From: Pseudomonas asplenii
GTDB lineage: Bacteria; Pseudomonadota; Gammaproteobacteria; Pseudomonadales; Pseudomonadaceae
Assembly (NCBI RefSeq): GCF_001293465.1
Contig: NZ_JSYZ01000001.1
Location: 203,791 to 267,790 of the forward strand
Length of the DNA: 64,000 bases
Direction of reading: 5' to 3'
Every line of letters starts with the position of its first letter. Position 1 is the stretch's first letter. Of the stretch, positions 1-8,893 are shown piece by piece. A model generated the notes under the pieces. It was given only the letters and a program-made list of their open reading frames with translations. It made no database searches and was not told where the DNA came from. Position numbers and translations under genes: made by a program.

Positions 1-242
1 GCACCGGCCCCCGCCACTGGCTGGCGCAACAGACGTGCCGCATGGGTCGCTACTCGCTGGAAGTGTTCTGCCTGGGCGTACTGCTGGCGCCGCTGGCGGA
101 CATGGTCAACGCCCTGGCCGACGATGCCGTCGCCATGCAGGTCTTCACCGCGCTGGTCGGTGCCGGCCTGCTGGCCCTGCTCGGTGCCTGGCTGGACTTC
201 AACAAGCGCCTGGGCCAGCCGATGCGCGCCGTTCCTGCCTGA
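1..242 (+). CDS. OpgC-like acyltransferase/membrane protein, C-terminal fragment
   Basis: Only the last ~80 codons are present; the reading frame is already open at base 3 and ends with TGA at 240-242. The visible part has two hydrophobic helices (around GRYSLEVFCLGVLLAPLAD and a segment rich in Leu/Ala/Gly) and a short basic tail. The GRYSLEVFCLGV block resembles the C-terminal membrane part of OpgC, the inner-membrane protein that succinylates osmoregulated periplasmic glucans. The family call rests on a short fragment. Confidence 0.6.
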   Translation, partial: TGPRHWLAQQTCRMGRYSLEVFCLGVLLAPLADMVNALADDAVAMQVFTALVGAGLLALLGAWLDFNKRLGQPMRAVPA

Positions 243-277
243 TCCGGCTGCGCGCCGGGTTTGGCGGTGTGGCGGAT

Positions 278-378
278 GACGTCTTCGCGGGCAAGCCCTG
301 CTCCTACAGTTTTACGGCGTTCGCAGACCTTGTATACGACGCTACCTTGTAGGAGCAGGGCTTGCCCGCGAAGACGTC
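278..378. repeat. REP doublet (inverted pair)
   Basis: A 31-bp perfect inverted repeat: left arm 278-308, right arm 348-378, with a 39-bp spacer. Each arm contains the core GGGCTTGCCCGCGAAGAC or its complement, with the small internal palindrome GCGGGCTTGCCCGC. This is the typical mobile REP/REPIN family of Pseudomonas, in the gap between two genes. Confidence 0.85.
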
Positions 379-433
379 CGTAACCAAAACGCAGAAACAT
401 CAGGTTCCCCAACATTTCGTAGCGCACAAAAAA

Positions 434-455
434 GCCCCGGTCATGCGACCGGGGC
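434..455 (-). terminator. Rho-independent terminator of the amino-acid permease gene
   Basis: Stem GCCCCGGTC / GACCGGGGC with a 4-nt loop. Read on the minus strand it is followed by a run of six T (complement of 428-433), directly after the permease stop codon. Confidence 0.85.
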
Positions 456-475
456 CTTGTCTTTTCAACGGAGGT

Positions 476-1894
476 CTACGCCGCCGGGTTCGCAGCCGGC
501 GAGGCATTGCCCGGCTGCAGCTTGAACACGTGGAACAATAGCGTCAGCAGCACCAGGAACGCCGGGCCGACATACAGCGCGACGCGCGTGTCGGGGAAGT
601 ACGCCATCAGCCCGACCACCAGCACCAGGAACGCCAGCGCCAGGTACGAGCTGACCGGGTACAGCCACATGCGGTACTGCAGGCCTGCGACCTGCGCACG
701 GCTCAAGCCCTTGCGGAATTTCAGTTGCGCCAACAGGATCATCGCCCAGGTCCAGATCGCGCCGAAGGTGGCAATGGACGTCACCCAGACGAAGACCTTT
801 TCCGGCACCAGGTAGTTGAGCAGCACGCCCAGCAGCAAGGCCGCGATCGACAGCAGCAGCGCACGACGCGGCACGCCATTGCTCGAGGTCCTGGCGAAGG
901 TCGCCGGTGCCTGGCCGTTCTGCGCCAGGCTGTAGAGCATGCGCCCGGTGCTGAAGATGCCGCCGTTGCAGGACGACAGCGCGGCGGTGATCACCACGAA
1001 GTTGATGATGCCGGCGGCGGTCTTGATGCCCAGGCGTTCGAAGGTCATCACGAATGGGCTGCCCTGGGTGCCGATGGCGTTCCACGGGTAGATCGAGAGG
1101 ATCACGAACAACGCGCCGACATAGAACAGCAGGATGCGCCAGAACACCGAGCCGATGGCGTCGGGAATGGTTTTCTGCGGGTTGCGCGCCTCACCGGCGG
1201 TCAGGCCGATCATTTCCACGCCCAGGTAGGCGAACATCACCATCTGCAGCGACATCAGCACGCCGCTGACACCATTGGGCATGAAGCCACCGTTGCTCCA
1301 CAGGTTGGAAATGCCCAGGGCCACGCCATCGTTGCCGAAGCCGAAGGCGATCACGCCGACACCGCCGATCACCATGGCGATGATGGTGACGATCTTGATC
1401 AGGGCGAACCAGAATTCGAACTCGCCAAAGGCCTTCACCGCGATCAGGTTGATGGTGCCCATGCTCAACAGCGCCGCCAGGGCCCAGATCCAGCGTGGCA
1501 CGTCGGGGAACCAGACCCCCATGTACACCGCCACCGCGGTGATCTCCGCGACGCAGGTCACCAGCCACAGGAACCAGTAGTTCCAGCCGGTGAGAAAGCC
1601 CGCCAGCGGGCCGAGATAGTCCTGAGCATAACGACTGAAGGAGCCGGCCACCGGGTTGTGCACGGCCATTTCACCGAGGGCGCGCATGATCACCAGGATC
1701 GCCAGGCCGCCGATGATGTAGGAGAGCATGATCGCCGGACCGGCCATTTCGATGGCCTTGGCCGAACCGAGGAACAGGCCGACGCCGATACAGGCGCCGA
1801 GCGCCATCAGCCGTATGTGCCGTTCACCGAGTTCGCGTTTGAGCGGGCCGCCTTGAGCGGTCTCGCCGTGGGGCAGGTGGGTGCCAACTGGCAT
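476..1894 (-). CDS. APC-family amino-acid permease (ProY/AAP type)
   Basis: 472-residue inner-membrane proton-coupled amino-acid transporter. The first helix carries the family block GACIGVGLFLGSAKAIEMAGP and the consensus loop RALGEMAVHNPVAGSF follows; about twelve hydrophobic segments are visible. Length fits the amino-acid/polyamine/organocation family. It resembles proline, histidine and GABA permeases, but the substrate cannot be read from sequence. A GAGG ribosome site precedes the ATG on the minus strand, and a strong terminator follows. Transcribed alone. Confidence 0.9.
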   Translation of the reverse strand: MPVGTHLPHGETAQGGPLKRELGERHIRLMALGACIGVGLFLGSAKAIEMAGPAIMLSYIIGGLAILVIMRALGEMAVHNPVAGSFSRYAQDYLGPLAGFLTGWNYWFLWLVTCVAEITAVAVYMGVWFPDVPRWIWALAALLSMGTINLIAVKAFGEFEFWFALIKIVTIIAMVIGGVGVIAFGFGNDGVALGISNLWSNGGFMPNGVSGVLMSLQMVMFAYLGVEMIGLTAGEARNPQKTIPDAIGSVFWRILLFYVGALFVILSIYPWNAIGTQGSPFVMTFERLGIKTAAGIINFVVITAALSSCNGGIFSTGRMLYSLAQNGQAPATFARTSSNGVPRRALLLSIAALLLGVLLNYLVPEKVFVWVTSIATFGAIWTWAMILLAQLKFRKGLSRAQVAGLQYRMWLYPVSSYLALAFLVLVVGLMAYFPDTRVALYVGPAFLVLLTLLFHVFKLQPGNASPAANPAA

Positions 1895-2401
1895 GGGTAC
1901 AACCTCATCTTGTTATTGGGTATGAACCACCGAACAAGGGAGCGGCAGGCGAGTGGGCCCGGGCTCCCGACAGCGGACCCGCTTCGTGAGCGGGCCCGTC
2001 CCGCAGGGAAAACCGACGGGATCAGCGGGCGATGCAGTATAGGAATCCAATGGCAGGGCTTTTCACTCTATAAATCAGAAAATTCAGCTGGAAATCTCGG
2101 CACAAGCGCTGAAAACAGAGGTGCATTCGCTGGCAGAAGCCGGCCCGGCCGGACGAAAAACCCGTGGGAGTATGGCACGCCGGGCAGATCGCGTCATGTC
2201 CCGGCCCTTTTCGACCTTGCGCCAATGGACAGCTCTATTCCAAGGCTTGCAGGGCCTCGACAAAAACCATGGCAGGCGTCGTCTTCCCGGCATGATTGTC
2301 ACGAAAAGTCAGCGTATGCAGGAAATAACTGACTGCATTAACAAAATTTTCGCAGCCCTTTACCAGCGTCTAAGCTTCAGGCAAGTGCGATCAATCTGCG
2401 T
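1895..2401. other. 507-bp intergenic region between divergent genes
   Basis: No convincing gene. It separates the permease gene (minus) from the GT51 protein gene (plus), so it should hold both promoters. A small GC hairpin lies at 1978-1994 (CCCGCT / AGCGGG). A possible minus-strand -10 element TATACT is at about 2036-2041, but I cannot pair it with a good -35. The stretch 2040-2400 is more AT-rich than its surroundings. Confidence 0.5.
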
Positions 2402-5400
2402 ATGGATGAATCGACTATGGGCGCTCTGTGGGATTCCGATTCGACCAGGACTGTGCCAGCAACCGACAGTCCGGATGAAGCGCCCGTACCGAAAAAACCC
2501 CACAAGCGGCGCCTCTGGTGGCGCCTGTTCTGGCTGGTGGTGCTGCTCGCGATGATCCTGCTCGGCGTCGCCGCCTCCAGGGAAATGCGCACCTCCAGGA
2601 TCCAGGCCCGGGAAATCAGCCGCTTTGCCGGCAATCTCGACTACGCCATGGCCAACGGCCCCAGCGACTCGATGCTCTATCCCGGCGAGGGCCCCTTCGA
2701 CAAACGCCTGGGCTACAGCGACCTGGGCACGTTTCTCGGCCGGCTGGCCAAACGCGGCTACCTGATCGAGGCACAGGCGCGCTTCTCCCCCGCCCTGCTC
2801 GACTACGGCAAGGCCGGCTTCTTCGTACCCTATGCGGAAAAGATCCAGGCCGGCCTGTCGATCACCGACTGCCGCGGCGCCGGGCTCTACCAGTACAACT
2901 ACCCGCAGCAGTTGTACGGGAGTTTCGCGGCGATTCCGCCACTGGTGGTCAACAGCCTGCTGTTCATCGAGAACCGCGACCTGCTCGACCCCGGCCAGCC
3001 CCAGGCCAACCCCGCCGTCGACTGGCCGCGTTTCGGCAAGGCGGTGCTGTCGCAGATCGGCAAGGTTCTGCATATCGGCGGGCAAAGCGCCGGCGGCAGT
3101 ACCCTGGCGACGCAACTGGAGAAGTATCGACACTCGCCCGATGGCCTGACCCTGTCCGGCGGCGAGAAGATCCGCCAGATGATTTCCGCCAGCGTGCGCG
3201 CCTACCAGGGCGGCCCGCAGACCCTGGAAGTGCGGCAGAACGTGGTCCGCGACTACCTCAACAGCGTGCCCTTGTCGGCCGTGCCGGGGCACGGCGAGGT
3301 GCATGGCCTGGCCGAGGGCCTGCGGGTCTGGTACGGCGCCGACTTCAACGACGTCAACGCCCGGTTGAGCAGTACCGCCAGCGACCCGCAGAGCCTGGCC
3401 AGACGCGGTCTGGCGCTGCGCGAAGTGCTCTCGCTGATGATCGCCCAGCGTCGCCCCTCGCACTACCTGGCCCGGGGCCGCGATGAGCTGGCCGAGCTGA
3501 CCGACAGCCACCTGCGCCTGCTGGCCCAGAACGGCGTCATCGACGCACCGCTGGCCGCCGCGGCCCTGGCGAGCAAGGTCAGCTACCGCGACTGGGTGCA
3601 GGAACCGACGATACAGCCGATCGAATCGAACAAGGGTATCAGCGTCGCCCGCAGCCGCCTGGCGGCGATGCTCGACCGCCCGCTCTACGACCTTGACCGC
3701 CTCGACCTGTCGGCCACCAGCACCCTGCAGGCGCAGTTGCAGGGCCAGGTCAGCGATTACCTCCGCAAGCTGGCGAATCCGCAGTTCGCCCAGTCCATCG
3801 GCCTGCTCGGCGATCGGCTGCTCACCGCCACCAGTACCCAGCAGGTGCGCTACAGCTTCACCCTGTTCGAACTGACGCCGGACAGCTATCGGGTGCGGGT
3901 GCAGACCGACAGCACCGACCAGCCCTTCGACATCAACGAAGGCAGCAAGCTGGAACTGGGCTCCACCGCCAAGCTGCGGGTGCTGACCACCTACCTGCAG
4001 ATCATTGCCGAGCTGCATGATCGCTATGGCGATCAATCGCCGGCGCAACTGAAAAAGGTCGAAGTCGACGACCAGGACCGGATCACCCGCTGGGCCCTGG
4101 ACTACCTGGCCCAGAACAGCGACCGCAACCTGCCCGCCATGCTCGATGCGGCGCTGAACCGACAGTACTCGGCAAGCCCCGGCGAAAGCTTCTTCACCGG
4201 CGGCGGCCTGCATCGCTTCCACAACTTCCGCAACGAGGACAACGGCCGCAACCCGACCCTGCTCGAAGCCCTGCGCGAGTCGATCAACCTGCCGTTCATC
4301 CGCCTCATGCGCGACCTGGTGCGCTACAGCACCTACCAGGGCCCGAACAACAGCGCCGAACTGCTCAAGGACGATGACAACCCGCGCCGCCAGGAATACC
4401 TGGCCCGCTTCGCCGACCGCGAAGGCACGGCGTTCATGCTGCGATTCTGGAAAAAGTATCGGAACAAGGACTCCCAGGAACGCCTGGAAACCTTTCTCGA
4501 CAGCATGCACCCGACGCCGATCCGCCTGGCGGCGGTGCACCGCTACCTGCTGCCGGAGGCGCCGCAGAAAACCTTCGATACCTTCGTGCGGGCCCACCTG
4601 AAGACCGAGAAGGTCAGCGACGAACGCCTCGCCAAGCTCTACAAGAGCTACGGCCCCGGCGCCTACGACCTGCCGGACCAGGGCTATATCGCCAAGGTCC
4701 ACCCGCTCGATCTGTGGCTGCTCGGTTACCTGCTGAAGAACCCGCAGGCCAGGTTCAGCCAGGCGGTGGCCGCCAGTGAGTTCGAACGCCAGGAAGTCTA
4801 TGGCTGGCTGTTCAAGAGCAGGCACAAGAGTGCCCGCGACAGTCGTATCCGGGTCATGGTCGAGATCGAGGCGTTCCTCGATATCCATCGGCGCTGGCAG
4901 CAGGTGGGTTATCCGTTCGACCACCTGGTGCCGTCACTGGCCACGGCCATCGGCAGTTCCGGCGACCGGCCGGCGGCGCTGGCCGAACTGATCGGCATCA
5001 TCCTCAACGACGGCGTACGCCTGCCCACCTTGCGCATCGACAGCCTGCACTTCGCCGCCCATACGCCGTATGAAACCCGAGTGACCAACGACCCGGGCAA
5101 GGGCAAGCGAGTCATGCCCTCCGAGGTCGCTACGGCGTTGCGCGAAGCCTTGTCGCAGGTGGTGGACGCAGGGACAGCGCGGCGGGTGTCGGGCAGCTTC
5201 AAACTGCCCGACGGCACGCCGCTGGCCATGGGAGGCAAGACCGGCACCGGGGACAACCGGATAGAAAGCATCGGCGCGGGTGGGCGGGTGCTGAGTTCGA
5301 AGTCGATCAACCGCACCGCGACGTTCGTCTTCTACATCGGTGCCCACCACTTCGGCACCTTGACCGCCTTCGTGCCCGGACGCTCGGCGGAGAACTTCAA

Positions 5401-5515
5401 GTTCACCTCGGCGTTGCCGGTGCAGGTGCTCAAGGGGATGGCGCCGATTCTGACCGACTACCTGCAGCCGGACAGCAGCACCCTGTGCAAGCCGCAGGCT
5501 GTGGCGCACCTGTAG
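2402..5515 (+). CDS. Large bifunctional-type peptidoglycan synthase (GT51 + transpeptidase), class A PBP-like
   Basis: 1037 residues. A basic cytoplasmic tail and one membrane helix (about residues 40-60) are followed by a glycosyltransferase family 51 domain with catalytic-type Glu190 in IENRDLL and the GGSTLATQLEK block. A penicillin-binding transpeptidase domain follows: Ser521 in STAK (SxxK), Ser627 in SIN (SxN), and Lys946 in GGKTGTG. The SxN-KTG distance of about 320 residues is much longer than usual; the extra helical block includes FMLRFWKKYRNK. It probably polymerises and cross-links peptidoglycan. The start is uncertain: ATG 2417 (MGALWDSD) is an alternative, preceded by a weak GGATGA. 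Confidence 0.85.
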   Translation: MDESTMGALWDSDSTRTVPATDSPDEAPVPKKPHKRRLWWRLFWLVVLLAMILLGVAASREMRTSRIQAREISRFAGNLDYAMANGPSDSMLYPGEGPFDKRLGYSDLGTFLGRLAKRGYLIEAQARFSPALLDYGKAGFFVPYAEKIQAGLSITDCRGAGLYQYNYPQQLYGSFAAIPPLVVNSLLFIENRDLLDPGQPQANPAVDWPRFGKAVLSQIGKVLHIGGQSAGGSTLATQLEKYRHSPDGLTLSGGEKIRQMISASVRAYQGGPQTLEVRQNVVRDYLNSVPLSAVPGHGEVHGLAEGLRVWYGADFNDVNARLSSTASDPQSLARRGLALREVLSLMIAQRRPSHYLARGRDELAELTDSHLRLLAQNGVIDAPLAAAALASKVSYRDWVQEPTIQPIESNKGISVARSRLAAMLDRPLYDLDRLDLSATSTLQAQLQGQVSDYLRKLANPQFAQSIGLLGDRLLTATSTQQVRYSFTLFELTPDSYRVRVQTDSTDQPFDINEGSKLELGSTAKLRVLTTYLQIIAELHDRYGDQSPAQLKKVEVDDQDRITRWALDYLAQNSDRNLPAMLDAALNRQYSASPGESFFTGGGLHRFHNFRNEDNGRNPTLLEALRESINLPFIRLMRDLVRYSTYQGPNNSAELLKDDDNPRRQEYLARFADREGTAFMLRFWKKYRNKDSQERLETFLDSMHPTPIRLAAVHRYLLPEAPQKTFDTFVRAHLKTEKVSDERLAKLYKSYGPGAYDLPDQGYIAKVHPLDLWLLGYLLKNPQARFSQAVAASEFERQEVYGWLFKSRHKSARDSRIRVMVEIEAFLDIHRRWQQVGYPFDHLVPSLATAIGSSGDRPAALAELIGIILNDGVRLPTLRIDSLHFAAHTPYETRVTNDPGKGKRVMPSEVATALREALSQVVDAGTARRVSGSFKLPDGTPLAMGGKTGTGDNRIESIGAGGRVLSSKSINRTATFVFYIGAHHFGTLTAFVPGRSAENFKFTSALPVQVLKGMAPILTDYLQPDSSTLCKPQAVAHL

Positions 5516-5541
5516 GGTGGGGAATTTACGTCAGCCCCCCA

Positions 5542-6048
5542 TCAGGGGCTGCTGTGAAAGCGCTTGGCCAGGGTATAACTCTTCTTCCAGTAGGCATTGT
5601 TCAGCGAGTCGATGCGCACGCTCTTGCCGCTGCGCGGGGAGTGAATGAATTTGCCCTCGCCCACATACAGCCCGACATGGCTCACATTGCCCTGGCCATT
5701 GCGGTTGAAGAACACCGCATCACCCGGCTTCAGGCTGCCACGCTGGATAGTCCTGGCGCTGGAACGGCGCATGCCCACCGTGGTCCGCGGCAGCTTGATG
5801 TCGGCCTCGTTCTGGAACAGATAGACCAGCAGCCCGCTGCAATCGAAGCCCTTCACCGACATGCCGCCCCAACGGTAGGGCGTGCCGATCAACTGATGGG
5901 CACGATCGATGACATTGTCGATGGAAGATTGCGCCTTCACCTCGGCAACCCTGGCCGGGGCGTTCTGTGTCGACTTGAGGTTCGCATGGGCTGACCAGGA
6001 GCCCAGCAGGACCCCCAGCGACAGCACCCCTGACACTAACCTGGACAT
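5542..6048 (-). CDS. NlpC/P60-family cell-wall endopeptidase
   Basis: 168-residue secreted protein with an N-terminal signal peptide (MSRLVSGVLSLGVLLGSWSAHA) and an NlpC/P60 cysteine-peptidase domain. The visible catalytic set is Cys70 in FDCSG, His124 in NVSHVGLY and His136. The family cleaves peptide stems of peptidoglycan. The start at 6048 is preferred over the in-frame start at 6081 because it opens directly on the signal peptide and is preceded by AAGGCGG. It converges on the GT51 synthase gene with only 26 bp between stops. Confidence 0.88.
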   Translation of the reverse strand: MSRLVSGVLSLGVLLGSWSAHANLKSTQNAPARVAEVKAQSSIDNVIDRAHQLIGTPYRWGGMSVKGFDCSGLLVYLFQNEADIKLPRTTVGMRRSSARTIQRGSLKPGDAVFFNRNGQGNVSHVGLYVGEGKFIHSPRSGKSVRIDSLNNAYWKKSYTLAKRFHSSP

Positions 6049-6262
6049 GATAAACACCGCCTTTTCGAAACCTGGCGGCATGGTACGGAGCGGTCCCAGG
6101 CTTGCTCAGAGTGCTTTTCGCAGTTTCACGTAGGAAGCATCCCAGGCAAACCAGCGAAAACACCACATCCCTCCGCGCCGCGAAACCTCCAGTGCCTGTC
6201 TCTCCGTTCCCAACGTCCCTCTCGCCCATCAGCACGTTCGTCGGTTTTTCTTGCCTTAGGAA

Positions 6263-6290
6263 TAAGATATATCTTACGGTATATCTTAAG
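6263..6290. promoter_or_regulatory. Probable operator of the PadR/YqjI-like repressor
   Basis: A perfect 14-bp palindrome TAAGATATATCTTA (6263-6276) is followed after three bases by a second copy of its right half, TATATCTTAAG (6280-6290). It lies 20-47 bp ahead of the regulator start, where it would overlap promoter elements. The AT-rich repeat stands out in GC-rich DNA. That it binds the adjacent repressor is inference from position. Confidence 0.7.
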
Positions 6291-6309
6291 AACAGAGGAG
6301 AAAGAGAAA

Positions 6310-6894
6310 ATGAGAGAGCATCACCACCCTCCCCACCACCGCGAATTCGGCGATGGCCACGACGGCTTCGAACGCCGCCCCGGCCGTGAACGCGGCGGCC
6401 GCGGCCCGCGGGTGTTCGCCCCGGGCGACCTGAAACTGCTGTTGCTGGCCCTGGTCGCCGAACAGCCCTGCCATGGCTACGACCTGATCCGCCAGATCGA
6501 AGGCATGTTCGACGGTGCCTACAGCCCGAGCCCGGGGGTCATCTACCCGACCCTGACCTTCCTTGAGGAAAGCGATCTGATCAGCGGCGACGCCGAGGCT
6601 GGGAAAAAGCGCTACAGCGTGACCGACAACGGTCGCCAGTTCCTGCGCGAACAGGCTGTGGCCCTGGACGGCGTGCGCACCCGCATCGATGTCAGCAAGC
6701 GCTCCCTGCGCGGTCACGACCGGCCGCCGGAAATCCACGAGGCGGTGCATAACCTGCGCCACGCACTGCAACTGCATCACGGACGCTGGAGCCCGGAGGA
6801 AATCCTGCGGGTCCGCGACCTGCTGAACAACACCGCCAAGGCCATCGTCGATGGTCCCGTGTCCGCCCAGTCCCATTCGGAGCAAGCGCAATGA
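6310..6894 (+). CDS. PadR-family metal-responsive repressor (YqjI-like)
   Basis: 194 residues. The N-terminal ~35 residues are rich in His, Asp and Arg (HHHPPHH) and precede a PadR winged-helix domain (LLLLALVAEQPCHGYDLI; PSPGVIYPTLTFLEESDLI) and a C-terminal helical dimerisation part. A His-rich tail plus PadR domain is the architecture of E. coli YqjI, a nickel-responsive repressor of the neighbouring reductase gene yqjH. Here too the next gene encodes that reductase, overlapping by 4 nt. A strong GAGGAG ribosome site precedes the ATG. Metal specificity is inferred. Confidence 0.88.
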   Translation: MREHHHPPHHREFGDGHDGFERRPGRERGGRGPRVFAPGDLKLLLLALVAEQPCHGYDLIRQIEGMFDGAYSPSPGVIYPTLTFLEESDLISGDAEAGKKRYSVTDNGRQFLREQAVALDGVRTRIDVSKRSLRGHDRPPEIHEAVHNLRHALQLHHGRWSPEEILRVRDLLNNTAKAIVDGPVSAQSHSEQAQ

Positions 6895-7673
6895 ACGAAG
6901 TCAATCGCCAAGGCATTCATCGGGTCATGCACGAGATCAGGCGCCGCCGCCTGCAAGTGCTGCGGGTGCGGGACCTGACGCCGCGCATGCGCCGCATCAC
7001 CCTCGGCGGCCCGGAACTGGCGGGTTTCATCAGCCTGGGCACGGACGACCACGTCAAACTGTTCTTCCCGCAGACCGCCGCCGAACAGGCTGCGCTGGAA
7101 ACCCTGGTGATTGGCGCCAAGGACAACGGCCCGCTGCCGGCCATGCGTGACTACACGCCGCGTCGCTATGACCTAGAGCGGGGTGAACTGGATATCGACT
7201 TCGTCCTGCATGGCGACGGCCCCGCCTCGACCTGGGCGGAACAGGCCACACCCGGCCAGTTCCTGCATATCGGCGGGCCACGGGGTTCGCTGGTGGTCCC
7301 GGATATCTTCGACAGCTACCTGTTGATCGGCGACGAAACCGCCCTGCCGGCCATCGCCCGGCGCCTGGAGGGCCTGGCGGCCAACCGCCGCGCGCTGGTG
7401 GTGGTCGAGGTGGAGAACGCGGCTGAACAGCAGCCCCTGCACAGCCAGGCACAGGTCGAAGTGATCTGGGTGCGACGCGACGCGCCAGGACAGGGTCTGC
7501 TGCAAACCGTCGAGCAACTGACCCCGCCAAGCGGCAGCCTCTACGCCTGGGTCGCCACCGAGGCCGGGCTGTCGCGCAAGGTGCGCCGGGTATTGCTCGA
7601 CATCCACGGGCTGGATGAGGCGTTCGTCAAGGCCGCTGGCTACTGGCGCCTGGACGGTAGCGCCGAAGAGTAA
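6891..7673 (+). CDS. Siderophore-interacting protein / NADPH ferric reductase (YqjH/ViuB family)
   Basis: 260 residues. An N-terminal FAD-binding barrel contains the flavin motif RDYTPRRYD, and a C-terminal NAD(P)H-binding part contains LLIGDETALPAI. Family members reduce ferric iron from siderophores in the cytoplasm. The ATG overlaps the stop codon of the PadR repressor (ATGA), so the two are translationally coupled and should share the operator upstream. The pairing mirrors E. coli yqjI-yqjH and suggests iron reduction tuned to metal stress. Confidence 0.88.
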   Translation: MNEVNRQGIHRVMHEIRRRRLQVLRVRDLTPRMRRITLGGPELAGFISLGTDDHVKLFFPQTAAEQAALETLVIGAKDNGPLPAMRDYTPRRYDLERGELDIDFVLHGDGPASTWAEQATPGQFLHIGGPRGSLVVPDIFDSYLLIGDETALPAIARRLEGLAANRRALVVVEVENAAEQQPLHSQAQVEVIWVRRDAPGQGLLQTVEQLTPPSGSLYAWVATEAGLSRKVRRVLLDIHGLDEAFVKAAGYWRLDGSAEE

Positions 7674-7718
7674 TCTCCGGCCTCGGCAGTGGGTGGGCCG
7701 CCCCACTCACTGCAAGCC

Positions 7719-8393
7719 TCAAGTCCGCCGCCTGCCACCCCAACGATCCATGCCGATCAGCAGCAGCGAGACCAGCACGAAGCCCAACAGTATCTGCCCG
7801 GCGTTGACGAACACCTGGGGATAACCCAGCCGGTCAACATCGACGAAGGGATACGGATACGCGCCGATCAGGTGCCCGCGCAGCAGCACATAAGCGAAAT
7901 ACACCAGCGGATAGGCCAGCCACGACAACACCTGCGGGAAGCGCAAGCGGCCCTTGGGCACACACACCCACCAATAGACCACGAACAGCGCCGGCATCAC
8001 GTCGTGCAGCAGTTCATCCGCCAGCCACTGAAAGCCCTGGGGATGCCACAACGAGCGCAGCAACAGGCTGTAGGCCAGCCCCACCACGACGATATTGGCG
8101 ACGATCGCCGTGCGCACCGACGGTTTGAGGAAAAAGCGCCGGCCCCACGAATCGCGGGACGTCACTTCACAGGTCAGCACCACCGCCACCAGGGTGTTGG
8201 TCAGCACGGTGAAGAAACTGAAGAAGGTGATCAACCCGCCGAGCAGGCTCGCCCCGGCCTGCCAGCGCGAGATCAGGATCAGGTACATCTGGATGCCCAG
8301 GCCGCTCCAGCCCAGCACCGCCGCGGCCAGCAGCACGGCGCGCGAGCGGATGCGGCGCAGCGGCGGCTGGCCGGACACGCGCTTCGACTCCAC
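7719..8393 (-). CDS. Pr6Pr-family integral membrane protein
   Basis: 224 residues with six predicted membrane helices (for example AAAVLGWSGLGIQMYLIL and IVANIVVVGLAYSLLL). The pattern, including the HDVMPALFVVYWW block and a final YPQVFVNAG helix region, fits the Pr6Pr/FAR-17a-like family of unknown function. A basic N-terminus precedes helix 1. It lies 9 bp downstream of the VF530-type gene, so the two probably share a transcript. No function can be assigned. Confidence 0.75.
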   Translation of the reverse strand: MESKRVSGQPPLRRIRSRAVLLAAAVLGWSGLGIQMYLILISRWQAGASLLGGLITFFSFFTVLTNTLVAVVLTCEVTSRDSWGRRFFLKPSVRTAIVANIVVVGLAYSLLLRSLWHPQGFQWLADELLHDVMPALFVVYWWVCVPKGRLRFPQVLSWLAYPLVYFAYVLLRGHLIGAYPYPFVDVDRLGYPQVFVNAGQILLGFVLVSLLLIGMDRWGGRRRT

Positions 8394-8402
8394 GGCAGGA
8401 CC

Positions 8403-8627
8403 TCAGCGTCGGGTGCGCATCAACTTCACGTACAGCCGCTCGACCTTCTCCCGCGCCCACGGCGTCCTGCGCAGAAAAGTCAGGCTCGACTTGATGCTCG
8501 GGTCGCTCTTGAAGCAACGGATATCGATGCGCTCGGCCAGGCCCTGCCACTCGTAATGGGCCACCAGGGCATTGAGGATCTGCTCCAGGGTCACCCCATG
8601 CAGCGGATTGTTGGATGTTTCGGTCAT
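8403..8627 (-). CDS. VF530-family (DUF2132) small protein
   Basis: 74 residues. It contains the signature features of the VF530 family: [26 protein letters not shown] and a C-terminal [11 protein letters not shown] block. The family is a small helical fold described as DNA-binding, with no firm role. It is the first gene of a probable two-gene unit with the Pr6Pr membrane protein and is divergent from the zinc receptor gene. Confidence 0.85.
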   Translation of the reverse strand: MTETSNNPLHGVTLEQILNALVAHYEWQGLAERIDIRCFKSDPSIKSSLTFLRRTPWAREKVERLYVKLMRTRR

Positions 8628-8785
8628 GCCGAACCTTCGATGAGGAAATGGAACAAGGCGCGCACCTTAGCCGAGCCCTTCGCCAGGGGGAAGAGCCACC
8701 GATAGCAGATGGCGCAATGGCCCTTACTTGAGTCTAGCCGCGTCGAGATACGTTGCAGGGGCAGTGTTTTAAAATCGAAAAACTG

Positions 8786-8800
8786 TGTTACGTTATAACA
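8786..8800 (+). promoter_or_regulatory. Zur-like box ahead of the zinc receptor gene
   Basis: TGTTACGTTATAACA, an imperfect palindrome around the GTTATAAC core, 94 bp before the ATG. It resembles proteobacterial Zur sites (GTTATA-N-TATAAC type). A related AATCATAAC follows immediately. The call rests on the motif and on the downstream gene being a ZnuD-like receptor. Confidence 0.6.
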
Positions 8801-8893
8801 AATCATAACCATTCGTCGGACACCCCCTCCGTCATCCGCCTGCTCTTTCGACTCACCGATGCGCTTCGCATCGCGCTTGCCAAGGAAACATCG

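Noticed and set aside
2360..4924. 854-codon open frame opposite the GT51/transpeptidase gene
   Set aside because: It is an antisense shadow of GC-rich coding DNA; no domains, and the plus-strand gene has clear catalytic motifs.
8753..8893. Upstream extension of the zinc receptor
   Set aside because: It would include the Zur-like box and lacks signal-peptide character; the start at 8894 has a better ribosome site.
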